NCBI GenBank assembly: GCA_036258315.1
Contig: DATADX010000052.1
Location: 1 to 30,767, forward strand
Length of the DNA stretch: 30,767 nucleotides
Source of the DNA: DASSYK01 sp036258315
Lineage (GTDB): Bacteria > Actinomycetota > Thermoleophilia > Solirubrobacterales > 70-9
Reading direction: 5' to 3'
The notes beneath the pieces are model-generated. The model made no database searches, was not told the DNA's origin, and saw only the letters and a list, made by a program, of their open reading frames with translations. Shown here one piece after another: positions 1 to 6,501 of the stretch (its first letter is position 1; every line of letters starts with the position of its first letter). The translations under genes were made by a program, and so were the position numbers.

Positions 1-195
1 CTCGGCGCGTGCGCGAAGGGCGCGCAGGCGAGCCTCGGCCGGCCCTTCCACGCGCCTCAGCGTGACGGAGCTTCCGCGCGAGTCGGTTATCGACGTGTGA
101 CCGGCTCCCTTCGGCGGCTCCGCCCAGGCCGATGAGTTCCCCCGCTTCGCGTGGTCTACAGATGCGGAACCCGTTTACCGACGAGAGGAGCAGCG

Positions 196-681
196 ATGGA
201 GCAGAAGATCGTCCCGAACCTGTGGTTCGACACCGAGGCCGAGGAGGCGGCCAACTTCTACGTCTCGGTGTTCAAGAAGTCGAGGGTCGTCAACGTCCTT
301 CACTACAACGAGGCCGGTCCGCGAGACGCGGGCACGGTGATGACGGTCGAGTTCGAGCTGGATGGCCAGCGGTTCGTCGGCATCAACGGCGGGCCCGAGT
401 TCAAGTTCGACGAGGCGGTGTCGTTCGAGATCAAGTGCGGGGGCCAGGCGGAGATCGACTACTACTGGGAGCGCCTCACGGAGGGCGGCGAGGAAAGTCA
501 GTGCGGTTGGCTCAAGGACCGGTACGGGCTCTCCTGGCAGGTCGTCCCGACGGGGATGGAGGAGCTGTTCACCGATCCGGACTCCGAGCGGGGGCAGCGG
601 GCGATGGAGGCGATGCTCCAGATGGGCAAGATCGATCTCGGTGCTCTGCAGAGAGCTGCCGACGGGGTCCCCGCGAGCTGA
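196..681 (+). CDS. VOC-superfamily PhnB-like protein
   Basis: A 161-residue protein of the vicinal oxygen chelate fold, PhnB/3-demethylubiquinone-methyltransferase-like group. The signature is visible: an N-terminal strand (KIVPNLWFDTEAEEAANFY) followed by YVSVFKKS, a central VEFELDGQRFVGINGG strand, FKFDEAVSFEIKC, and the terminal GWLKDRYGLSWQVVP typical of this family. Length fits the family. ATG 196 is chosen because GAGAGGAG sits about 6 nt upstream. Members bind a metal or small ligand, but substrates are rarely known and the name PhnB does not imply phosphonate metabolism. It converges on the hydrolase gene ending at 698. The family is clear; the function is unknown. Confidence 0.88.
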   Translation: MEQKIVPNLWFDTEAEEAANFYVSVFKKSRVVNVLHYNEAGPRDAGTVMTVEFELDGQRFVGINGGPEFKFDEAVSFEIKCGGQAEIDYYWERLTEGGEESQCGWLKDRYGLSWQVVPTGMEELFTDPDSERGQRAMEAMLQMGKIDLGALQRAADGVPAS

Positions 682-697
682 CTACTGAGCGGGGACC

Positions 698-1543
698 TCA
701 CTCGGCTGGACGAGCCAGATCTGGTTGCCTGAAGGGTCGGCTCGGCTCGAAGCTCTCGCCGGGCTCGAGCGCGCGACCTTCGCAGGGGCGCGCGCTCACG
801 GCCGCTTCGAAGCGGGCGAGCGGCTCGGCGCCGGGGCGGTACCAGGGGTCGACCGCGAAGCCGCCGTAGTGGATCGGGACGACCGTCCCGGCACCGAGTA
901 GCTCCCCGGCGACGGCAGCCTGCTCGGCCTCGAGGGTGGCAGCAAGAGGGCTCGGCGGCTGCAGGTGCGGGAAGGCGACGACGGCCCCGTTGATCGGCGC
1001 GAACAAGACGTCGAAGGGGCCGTGGCGGCGGGCCATCCGCCACCAGTACCCGTGGAAGACCGTGTCGCCGAGGTGGAGGACGCGGAAGCCGTCGGCTTCG
1101 ACGAGCCACGAGACCTGGGGATCGCCGAGACCGTCGACGGCCGGCAGCGCCGTCAGCGCGAACGGCCCGACCTCCAGGCGCTCCCATTCCTCGACCACCC
1201 TCCGGCTCAGGCCCGCGCGGTCGAGCTCCCAAGCCGCCTGCGCCAGCGCGAGGTTCTCGAGATCCTCCCCGCCCGGCCAGGCGGGCTCGAAGACCGCGCC
1301 GCGATCCGATAGCGCCGCCGCCAGCGCTCCTGCGTCGGCGTGGTCCCGGTGCAGGTGGGTGACCAGGCCGGCGACGACGTCCCGAGCCTCGGGCGCGACC
1401 ACGGTCGGCAGCTCGGCGTCGCCGGCTCCATCGCCGAGCGCGGCGAAGACCGCGCCGGGGTCGGCGAGCGGATCGATCACGACCGCGGGCCCCTGATCCG
1501 CCTCGATCTCGACTCCCGCCCAACCCAGCCATCGGATCCTCAT
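698..1543 (-). CDS. UlaG-like metallo-beta-lactamase-fold hydrolase
   Basis: A 281-residue soluble hydrolase of the metallo-beta-lactamase fold. It begins MRIRWLGWAGVEIE, as UlaG-type members do, and carries the metal-binding THLHRDHADAG motif (HxHxDH) near residue 80. Further metal-ligand candidates are the Asp of LHLGDTVFHG and the His of VPIHYGGF. ATG 1543 is preceded by AAGGAGGAAGCG, a strong ribosome binding site, so the 12-codon upstream extension is unlikely. It is divergent from the TetR gene at 1588 with only 44 bp between them, so the regulator probably controls it. Substrate cannot be told; the family includes lactonases, phosphodiesterases and N-acyl-ethanolamine hydrolases. Confidence 0.88.
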   Translation of the reverse strand: MRIRWLGWAGVEIEADQGPAVVIDPLADPGAVFAALGDGAGDAELPTVVAPEARDVVAGLVTHLHRDHADAGALAAALSDRGAVFEPAWPGGEDLENLALAQAAWELDRAGLSRRVVEEWERLEVGPFALTALPAVDGLGDPQVSWLVEADGFRVLHLGDTVFHGYWWRMARRHGPFDVLFAPINGAVVAFPHLQPPSPLAATLEAEQAAVAGELLGAGTVVPIHYGGFAVDPWYRPGAEPLARFEAAVSARPCEGRALEPGESFEPSRPFRQPDLARPAE

Positions 1544-1587
1544 CGCTTCCTCCTTTATCGGACGATCGTACGGTATCATTCCCCCGG
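1544..1587. promoter_or_regulatory. Divergent promoter/operator region, hydrolase and TetR genes
   Basis: This 44-bp gap must hold both promoters. On the plus strand TATCAT (1574-1579) lies 8 nt before the TetR ATG, a leaderless arrangement. On the minus strand TACGAT (complement of 1565-1570) and an AAGGAGG ribosome site serve the hydrolase. Two small palindromes overlap them: ACGATCGT (1562-1569) and CGTACG (1567-1572). A TetR operator here is inference from position and symmetry. Confidence 0.5.
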
Positions 1588-2193
1588 ATGCCCCGCCGCT
1601 CCGCAGCAGCCGTCGCCGAGACCCGCGCCGCCGTCACCGAGGCCGCGGTCGACCGCGCTTCGGTCGAGGGCCTCGAGGGGCTCACCATCGGCCGCCTCGC
1701 CGGGGAGCTCCAGATGCGGAAGAGCAGCCTGTTCGGCCTGTTCGGCAGCAAGCAGGAGCTGCAGCTGGCGACGCTCGAGGCGGCGATCGAGCAGTTCCGC
1801 GCCGAGGTCTGGGGACCGGTCGCGGGCCGGCCCCCCGGCAAGGCCCGGTTGCTGGCCCTGTCCGACAGCTGGCTCGCCTACCACGAGCGCGAGGCGCTCC
1901 CGGGCGGGTGCTTCCTGACCACGGCGACGATCGAGTTCGACGCCCAGCCCGGCCCGCTCCGCGACGCGGTCGCGGACTGCATGGACGGCTGGCTCGGCGT
2001 GCTCGAGCGCGAGGTCGCCCTCGCCGTCGACGCCGGCGAGCTTCCGTCCGACGCGGAGCCGGCCGATGTCGCGTTCCAGCTCAACGCCCTGGCGGCCGCG
2101 GCGAGCTACGGGTTCCAGCTCTCGCGCAACCCGGAGGTTTTCGCGCGGGCCCGGCGCTCGATGCGGCGCGCGCTCGGCGCCCGAGCAACCTGA
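1588..2193 (+). CDS. TetR/AcrR-family transcriptional regulator
   Basis: A 201-residue one-component repressor-type regulator. The N-terminal helix-turn-helix is clear around residues 30-65: LTIGRLAGELQMRKSSLFGLF followed by GSKQELQLATLEAA. The C-terminal ligand domain includes GGCFLTTATIEFDAQPGPLRD, a pattern common in actinobacterial members of the family. No Shine-Dalgarno site precedes ATG 1588; instead a TATCAT -10 box ends 8 nt upstream, suggesting a leaderless mRNA. By context it probably represses itself and the divergent metallo-hydrolase. The ligand is unknown. The membrane protein starting at 2258 follows after 64 nt and could be cotranscribed. Confidence 0.92.
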   Translation: MPRRSAAAVAETRAAVTEAAVDRASVEGLEGLTIGRLAGELQMRKSSLFGLFGSKQELQLATLEAAIEQFRAEVWGPVAGRPPGKARLLALSDSWLAYHEREALPGGCFLTTATIEFDAQPGPLRDAVADCMDGWLGVLEREVALAVDAGELPSDAEPADVAFQLNALAAAASYGFQLSRNPEVFARARRSMRRALGARAT

Positions 2194-2257
2194 CCGGCAT
2201 CGCGGTCCCGGCACCTCGAGCCTCCGATCCTCGGGTCGTGTCAACCTTGGCCCGGTC

Positions 2258-3916
2258 GTGCCCGGGGAGGCCACCTCAAAGCAATGGCGGATCGCCGGCT
2301 TCGCGGTCGCGGCGGGCGTGGTCGCGTGGTGGACCGTGCTGGCCGTTCGCCAGATCGCCGACGGCGGCTTTTACTCCGACGACTTCGCCATCCAATGGGA
2401 CTGGGATCACCTCGGGTACGGCGGCGCGGTCGATGCGCAGTTCGACGCCTTGGGGAGCAAGCCGCTGCTCGCGTTCGCGCTCCCGGGTGCCTACGAGCTG
2501 TTCGGAGCGGACCCGACCGGCCACCACGTGCTCGCCGTCGCGCTGGCGCTGGCGACCGCGATCGCCTTCTACTTCGTGCTCCGAGAGCTCGGCTTCGAGC
2601 CGCGCGACGCCGTCCCGATCGCCCTCCTCGCCCTGATGTTCCCGTGGGCGTCGGGGGTGCGGCTCTGGCCGACCGGCAGCCTCAACAACCTGGCGGTGCT
2701 TCTTCTGTTCGCCGGTTTCCTGGCGGCGCTCCGCGGGCTGCGGCTCGAAGGGCCGCGCCGCTACCTCGTTCACGCCGGCGCCTCCGCCCTTCTAGCCGCC
2801 GCCGTCCTCACCTACGACGCGACGGCGGTCGTCGCGGCGATGCTCTGGCCGGCCTACGTGTGGCGGCAGGGCTGGCGCCGGGCTGCCCCGCTGGCGCTGA
2901 TGGACGTGGCGGCGGTCGGCGCGGCGATCGCGTACACCAGGGCGACGACCAACAAGGACGTCAGGGAGATCGGCGACCAGCTCGCGCACATTCCCGACAT
3001 CCTCGCCGGAGGCGCGAAGCTCGTCGCCGCCTCGCTGGTGCCGGCGTCCGCCCCCGCCGACCTGTCCGTCGGCGTCACCGTGGCGGTGCTCGCGGTCGCT
3101 CTGGGCGTGCTCGTGGTGGCGGCGCTGCGCCGGCGACCGGCGGCGGGCGGCGGCTCTCCCGCTCGGCCCAAGTGGCCCCTCGTCGCGGCTGTGGCGGTAG
3201 CCGCGCTGGTCCTCTGCTGGGCGGTCTTCGTGCCCCAGGCCTTCTACACGCCGACGTTCCGCGGCCTCGAGGACCGCGTCAACGTGCTGGCTCTGTATCC
3301 GGCGGCGGTCCTCGTCTGGGCCGTATTGCGAGCAGCCGGCGGGCTGCTCGCGAGACACGGCTACCTGGTCGCGGCGGCCGGCGCCGTCGTGATCCTGACC
3401 GGGTACGGAATCCAGGACGGTCGCCAGGAACGCGACTGGGCGCGAGCGGCCGAGCTCCAGGAACCGGTCCTGGCGTCCGTCGAGCGCGCCCCGGTCCCGC
3501 CCGGCGCCCTGGTGCTCGTGTTCGGCCAGCCCGGCGAGACGGCCCCCGGCGTCCCGGTCTTCAACGCCTCCTGGGACCTCCACCCGGCGGCCCTGCTCCG
3601 TACCGACCGCTCGATGCACGCCTACCCGGTGTTCGAGGGCGCCCGCCTGAAGTGCGCCGAGGACTCCCTCACGATGCAGCGTCTCCCCACCCCCCTCTAC
3701 TGGGTGATCTTCCCAGCACAGCGGGGGACGGACCGGACCCAGCCCTACGGCAACGTCATCTTCGTCGACGCCGCGAGCGGCCGCTCCGAGCTGATCGCCA
3801 GCCGCGAGCAGTGCGAGCGCGGCCTCGAGGAGTTCCGGCCCGGCCCGTTCAGCGGCGATCGCCTGAGGCCCGAACGGGATCGGCGACTGGGCGCCCGACT
3901 GGATTCGAACCAGTGA
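2258..3916 (+). CDS. Large polytopic membrane protein, function unknown
   Basis: About 552 residues with many hydrophobic helices (RIAGFAVAAGVVAWWTVLAV near the start, then around residues 85-110, 120-215, 265-300, 310-345 and 370-400) and a soluble C-terminal third. The loop after helix 1 has FYSDDFAIQWDWDH; an early loop acidic pair is usual in GT-C glycosyltransferase-like membrane proteins, but no family can be named. GTG 2258 is the first usable start after the TetR gene; it lacks a clear ribosome site, so the N-terminus is uncertain. The last residues (GARLDSNQ) are encoded inside the tRNA-Arg fragment at 3891-3920, so the natural C-terminus has probably been replaced. It may be cotranscribed with the TetR gene. 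Confidence 0.7.
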   Translation: MPGEATSKQWRIAGFAVAAGVVAWWTVLAVRQIADGGFYSDDFAIQWDWDHLGYGGAVDAQFDALGSKPLLAFALPGAYELFGADPTGHHVLAVALALATAIAFYFVLRELGFEPRDAVPIALLALMFPWASGVRLWPTGSLNNLAVLLLFAGFLAALRGLRLEGPRRYLVHAGASALLAAAVLTYDATAVVAAMLWPAYVWRQGWRRAAPLALMDVAAVGAAIAYTRATTNKDVREIGDQLAHIPDILAGGAKLVAASLVPASAPADLSVGVTVAVLAVALGVLVVAALRRRPAAGGGSPARPKWPLVAAVAVAALVLCWAVFVPQAFYTPTFRGLEDRVNVLALYPAAVLVWAVLRAAGGLLARHGYLVAAAGAVVILTGYGIQDGRQERDWARAAELQEPVLASVERAPVPPGALVLVFGQPGETAPGVPVFNASWDLHPAALLRTDRSMHAYPVFEGARLKCAEDSLTMQRLPTPLYWVIFPAQRGTDRTQPYGNVIFVDAASGRSELIASREQCERGLEEFRPGPFSGDRLRPERDRRLGARLDSNQ

Positions 3917-3920
3917 CCTT
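3891..3920. repeat. Copy of tRNA-Arg 3' end (att-like direct repeat, left)
   Basis: These 30 bp match 6397-6426, the 3' part of tRNA-Arg(ACG), at 29 of 30 positions and in the same orientation; the only difference is T at 3904 against C. The copy covers the 3' acceptor strand, the T arm and the variable region but no anticodon, so it is not a functional tRNA. A duplicated tRNA 3' end on the downstream side of an intact tRNA is the usual trace of site-specific integration. Confidence 0.85.
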
Positions 3921-4010
3921 TCGAGCCGACATCCCTGATCGAGCCGACATCCCTGATCGAGCCGAAATCCCTGATCGAGCCGACAACCCTGATCGAGTCG
4001 ACCTCCCTGA
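3921..4010. repeat. Five tandem 18-bp repeats
   Basis: The unit TCGAGCCGACATCCCTGA is repeated five times without gaps (3921, 3939, 3957, 3975, 3993). Units 1 and 2 are identical, units 3 and 4 differ at one base each, and unit 5 at two. The array starts at the base after the tRNA fragment and ends at the base before the methyltransferase stop codon. Its role is unknown; direct repeats beside an attachment core can be integrase arm sites. Confidence 0.95.
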
Positions 4011-4883
4011 TCAGTCCGGAAGCAGGCCCATGTGATCGGTGATCAGATCCGAGACGCGGAACCTGGCGGGGTCGAGGTGCCCATCTGCTCGGCGAACGGC
4101 AACCCAGTTGGGGCCCGCGGTCACGCTCGACAGGTGCTCATCCGACTCGGCCTGCGCGAGAAGGAGCTCGATGATCAGCCTGGTGAGCGGAGCCTCGACC
4201 GCCGCGCCGGCCGCAAGGGAGCGTTCGATCTCGGCATGAAACGGTGAAGCCGGATCAGCGAGAGCGGCTGCCAGGGCACGGTTCCACAAATGCTGGTGAT
4301 TCCAATCCTCGATCAGGAAGAGACCGCCGGGCCGCAGCCGCGGAAACAAGGTCTCGAACGACGCGCGAGTCTGTTCGAGGCGGTGCGAGGCATCATCGAC
4401 GACGAGGTCGAGCTGCCGGTCGTTGAATTCATCGTCGACGATCGCTCGCACCCTCGCCCGATCGGCCTGATCGACGCCGTAGTACGGCCGAATGCGGTCG
4501 CTGAAACCGAGTTCCTCGATCAGCTGATCAAGGGCGGGGACCCGTTTCTCGTCAAGCTCCAGGGCGACCAGCTTCCGGGGCGTCGCAACGAGCGCGGTAA
4601 GCGAGACGCTGCCCCCCTCAGCGATTCCCAGCTCGACGATGTTCCCGTTTGCGAAACCGTCGATCACGTCGACGTATTCCTCCACCATGCGCCGATCCTT
4701 GTGGATGAAGAAACGACCCGGCTGCGAGCGCCCCGTCGCCCGGTCGTCGCAAGAGCAGTCAAACTCGATCTCGCCGATGCGACAACGGGCGATCGAATCA
4801 AACAGCTCCGTGTCCTCGCCGTCTACCGGTGCCAGCCACGTGAGCCCATCACGACCGCCGACCATCTCGCCACAGTAGTCCAC
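4011..4883 (-). CDS. Class I SAM-dependent methyltransferase
   Basis: A protein of up to 290 residues with a Rossmann-type methyltransferase core. Motif I is VELGIAEGGS (about residue 83), the acidic second strand is KLVALELDEK (about 105), and VVDDASH (about 160) followed by a GGLFLIEDWNHQHLW block resembles the CmcI/macrocin O-methyltransferase-like group. An N-terminal region of some 75 residues with four Cys (YCGE, RCRIG, CSCDD) precedes the core and could bind metal. The start is uncertain: GTG 4883 lies in a perfect hairpin, and ATG 4865 has no good ribosome site. The substrate is unknown. It lies inside the tRNA-Arg-bounded segment with its stop directly beside the 18-bp repeat array. 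Confidence 0.8.
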   Translation of the reverse strand: MDYCGEMVGGRDGLTWLAPVDGEDTELFDSIARCRIGEIEFDCSCDDRATGRSQPGRFFIHKDRRMVEEYVDVIDGFANGNIVELGIAEGGSVSLTALVATPRKLVALELDEKRVPALDQLIEELGFSDRIRPYYGVDQADRARVRAIVDDEFNDRQLDLVVDDASHRLEQTRASFETLFPRLRPGGLFLIEDWNHQHLWNRALAAALADPASPFHAEIERSLAAGAAVEAPLTRLIIELLLAQAESDEHLSSVTAGPNWVAVRRADGHLDPARFRVSDLITDHMGLLPD

Positions 4884-4904
4884 GCGGACGCAGCCGCGTC
4901 CGCG
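4883..4904. repeat. Perfect 9-bp inverted repeat, 4-nt loop
   Basis: CGCGGACGC (4883-4891), loop AGCC, GCGTCCGCG (4896-4904). It sits at the 5' end of the methyltransferase gene and overlaps the first base of the GTG candidate start. It could be a terminator-like stem, an attenuator or an operator; no U-tract follows on either strand. Confidence 0.8.
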
Positions 4905-5158
4905 GGAATGAGGAGTACCAGGCTAGCGGGGGTGACTCCTAGAGTGTTCGCCCGCTAGTCGCGCGGGCAGCCCAGCGGCTTCGAGGGCTTGGTCCCAGTT
5001 CGGAACTCGGATGGGCGCGCTGAACTGCACTCGGATGGGCGCGCTGAAGTGCCCAGGGGCAAGGGAAATCAGGCCGACTCAAGCGACGTTGCGCACTCGG
5101 GGACTCGTCATTACGCTGCGTCGTGCGTCACCCCCACGACACGGAAGGTGATGGGGCC
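4884..5158. other. Repeat-rich intergenic region between divergent island genes
   Basis: The 275 bp between the methyltransferase and the unknown protein at 5159 contain no convincing gene. They hold the hairpin at 4883-4904, an inverted repeat CTAGCGGG (4923-4930)/CCCGCTAG (4951-4958) with a 20-bp spacer, and a tandem 24-bp duplication at 5005-5052. Promoters for both divergent genes must lie here, but no convincing -35/-10 pair can be picked out. Confidence 0.7.
5005..5052. repeat. Tandem 24-bp duplication
   Basis: Two adjacent 24-bp units (5005-5028 and 5029-5052) beginning ACTCGGATGGGCGCGCTGAA are identical at 23 of 24 positions. They could be paired protein-binding sites or a simple slippage duplication. 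Confidence 0.9.
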
Positions 5159-5734
5159 ATGGCAATGACGCTCCAGGCAGCGATCAATTCCGCGAGCGGT
5201 CTCCATCCGTTCGGCTTCGTCACCGACTTCACGGTTTCCATGCACGACGACTCTGGCGCGGTGCTGGCCGGCTCCCAGGGGTTTCGAACGAATGTACGGG
5301 GCGAGTCTGGCGGCGAGCCTACCTTTCATCCGGACCTCCCGCTGCGGAACTGGGGACCGGCGACAATCGGGCTGGGTAGAGCCGTCACCAGTAGCTGGTT
5401 TAAGAGCCCGCCCGTACCTGGATTTTCCACGCGGGGACAGGGGGGCATGACGCTAGATGTGGCGGCCGGGGGCGGGACTCCGATCCCGATCGATGTTTCC
5501 GTCCGACGGGATCCGGGCCTCTTCCGTTTCGGGAGCGTTCCGGGTTTGGGCCCCAGCGTTCAGATGGAGATCGAGAAGCTCTCGGGACCGGGTGGTACGG
5601 CGACGAGTGGAGTCACGCTCGAGACGGTGGAGGACGGAGCGCTCTTGCGCGCCGTGGGCCCCAGCGTGCGAGACCCAGCTAGCAATGCGTCCTACACACT
5701 TACGATCGGGGTCTTCGGGATTCCCGCCGGGTAA
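5159..5734 (+). CDS. Unknown protein, island cargo
   Basis: A 191-residue protein I do not recognise. It has no signal peptide or membrane segment. It is rich in Gly, Ser, Pro and Thr with alternating hydrophobic residues (FGFVTDFTVSMHDDSGAVLA, VDVSVRRDPGLFRFG, YTLTIGVFGIPAG), which suggests an all-beta fold. ATG 5159 is chosen because GGAAGG lies 10 nt upstream; ATG 5165 and GTG 5123 are alternatives. The reading frame keeps normal high-GC third positions but overall composition appears lower in GC than the flanking genes. It converges on the SnoaL-like gene ending at 5784. Confidence 0.6.
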   Translation: MAMTLQAAINSASGLHPFGFVTDFTVSMHDDSGAVLAGSQGFRTNVRGESGGEPTFHPDLPLRNWGPATIGLGRAVTSSWFKSPPVPGFSTRGQGGMTLDVAAGGGTPIPIDVSVRRDPGLFRFGSVPGLGPSVQMEIEKLSGPGGTATSGVTLETVEDGALLRAVGPSVRDPASNASYTLTIGVFGIPAG

Positions 5735-5783
5735 CGCCGGGCCAGAAGCGCGGCGACTCGGCGTCGTCCGCAAACGGAGCTCG

Positions 5784-6176
5784 CTACTCCCGCAGCCCGG
5801 CAGCGTCGAGGGCGGCGGTTCGGTCGAAAAAGCTTTGGGCCCGACTGATACGTCCATCTCTGAACGAAAAGAGGTGGCACCAGGGCCAGTCCACCGGAGG
5901 GGAATCCCCAGAGACCCCGTGGAACCGGGTTATCCCCAGTGCCCTGTCGTCGAGGTCGATGATCTCCTCGACTTCGACCGAGACCTCGTCGTAAATCCAG
6001 ATCTCGGTCAACCAGCGGCGAACGTTCTCCTTGCCGTCCTGCCTTCCCCCACCGGGAAAACGCGGGTCGCTGATCCAGACGATGTCATCGGTTGCGAGCT
6101 CCAAGAGCCCTTCGACTCCTCGGGCCTCCGCGACCGTGTAGACGCGACGCACGATCTCGACGTTCTCCTCGGACAT
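5784..6176 (-). CDS. SnoaL-like / nuclear transport factor 2-fold protein
   Basis: A 130-residue protein of the SnoaL-like NTF2 superfamily. It opens MSEENVEIVRRVYTVAEARG, a very common beginning for actinobacterial members, has the conserved ATDDIVWIS strand, and ends with HLFSFRDGRISRAQSFFDR...AALDAAGL, the usual C-terminal pattern. ATG 6176 is chosen because it matches that family start; upstream in-frame sequence looks non-coding. No clear Shine-Dalgarno site. Members range from polyketide cyclases to limonene-epoxide hydrolase-like enzymes, and most have no known role. It is the gene nearest the intact tRNA within the island-like segment. Confidence 0.85.
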   Translation of the reverse strand: MSEENVEIVRRVYTVAEARGVEGLLELATDDIVWISDPRFPGGGRQDGKENVRRWLTEIWIYDEVSVEVEEIIDLDDRALGITRFHGVSGDSPPVDWPWCHLFSFRDGRISRAQSFFDRTAALDAAGLRE

Positions 6177-6368
6177 CGCCCGCGCAGTATCCCGCTCACC
6201 GAAGGCGCGTTGGTGGATCGCATCCAGACAGGGGCAGCGCATCAATCTCGCCTTGCGCCGGTGTCCCCTCAAGCTTCAGAGATTCGCCAGATGGCAACCC
6301 TATCGAGTCCCTTAGCCCGTGATACGCCCGTGTGACGCTTTCAATTCTGAAGCCAGTTCAACGCACGA

Positions 6369-6390
6369 AACCCCCGCGTTAGCAGGGGTT
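6369..6390 (-). terminator. Hairpin downstream of tRNA-Arg, likely terminator
   Basis: AACCCC (6369-6374) pairs with GGGGTT (6385-6390) around a short loop. On the minus strand it lies just after the 3' end of tRNA-Arg and is followed by a short T-run (TTT), fitting an intrinsic terminator. Confidence 0.55.
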
Positions 6391-6395
6391 CCGAG

Positions 6396-6469
6396 CGCGC
6401 CCGACTGGACTCGAACCAGTGACCTTCGGTTTCGTAGACCGACGCTCTATCCAACTGAGCTACGGGCGC
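6396..6469 (-). tRNA. tRNA-Arg (anticodon ACG)
   Basis: A 74-nt cloverleaf read on the minus strand. Acceptor GCGCCCG pairs with CGGGCGC, the D stem is GCTC/GAGC, the anticodon stem TCGGT/ACCGA encloses loop CTACGAA with ACG at 34-36, and the T arm is ACTGG-TTCGAGT-CCAGT. Discriminator G; CCA is not encoded. Its 3' end is duplicated at 3891-3920, marking it as a probable integration target. Confidence 0.97.
6397..6426. repeat. Right att-like direct repeat inside tRNA-Arg
   Basis: This is the partner of 3891-3920 (29 of 30 identical). It lies wholly within the 3' half of the intact tRNA. Confidence 0.85.
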
Positions 6470-6501
6470 GTGGGCACGACAGGGTAGCGGCGGGGAGAGG
6501 G

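Larger units (their letters stand above)
3891..6426. mobile_element. Putative tRNA-Arg-bounded genomic island remnant
   Basis: About 2.5 kb lies between direct repeats of the tRNA-Arg(ACG) 3' end. The intact tRNA is at the right edge with its 3' end pointing into the segment, the expected geometry after integration into a tRNA gene. The segment holds five tandem 18-bp repeats, a methyltransferase, an unknown protein and a SnoaL-like protein, with several further inverted and direct repeats. By eye its base composition is less GC-rich than the flanks. No integrase or excisionase is present, so it would be a decayed or non-autonomous element. An old tRNA duplication is the alternative. Confidence 0.5.

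Noticed and set aside
1..195. Possible end of a gene on the plus strand (…VTELPRESVIDV, stop at 98-100) or a minus-strand frame through the same bases
   Set aside because: Both strands stay open with similar third-position GC and neither resembles a known family; the piece is too short to decide. 101-195 holds only the ribosome site of the VOC gene.
3921..4010. CRISPR array
   Set aside because: The repeats are directly adjacent without unique spacers and there are no cas genes.
3892..4035. Plus-strand hexapeptide-repeat reading frame (RADIPD type) across the tandem repeats
   Set aside because: It is a by-product of an 18-bp repeat and tRNA-derived sequence (GFEPVTF); the true coding frames are the membrane protein and the methyltransferase.
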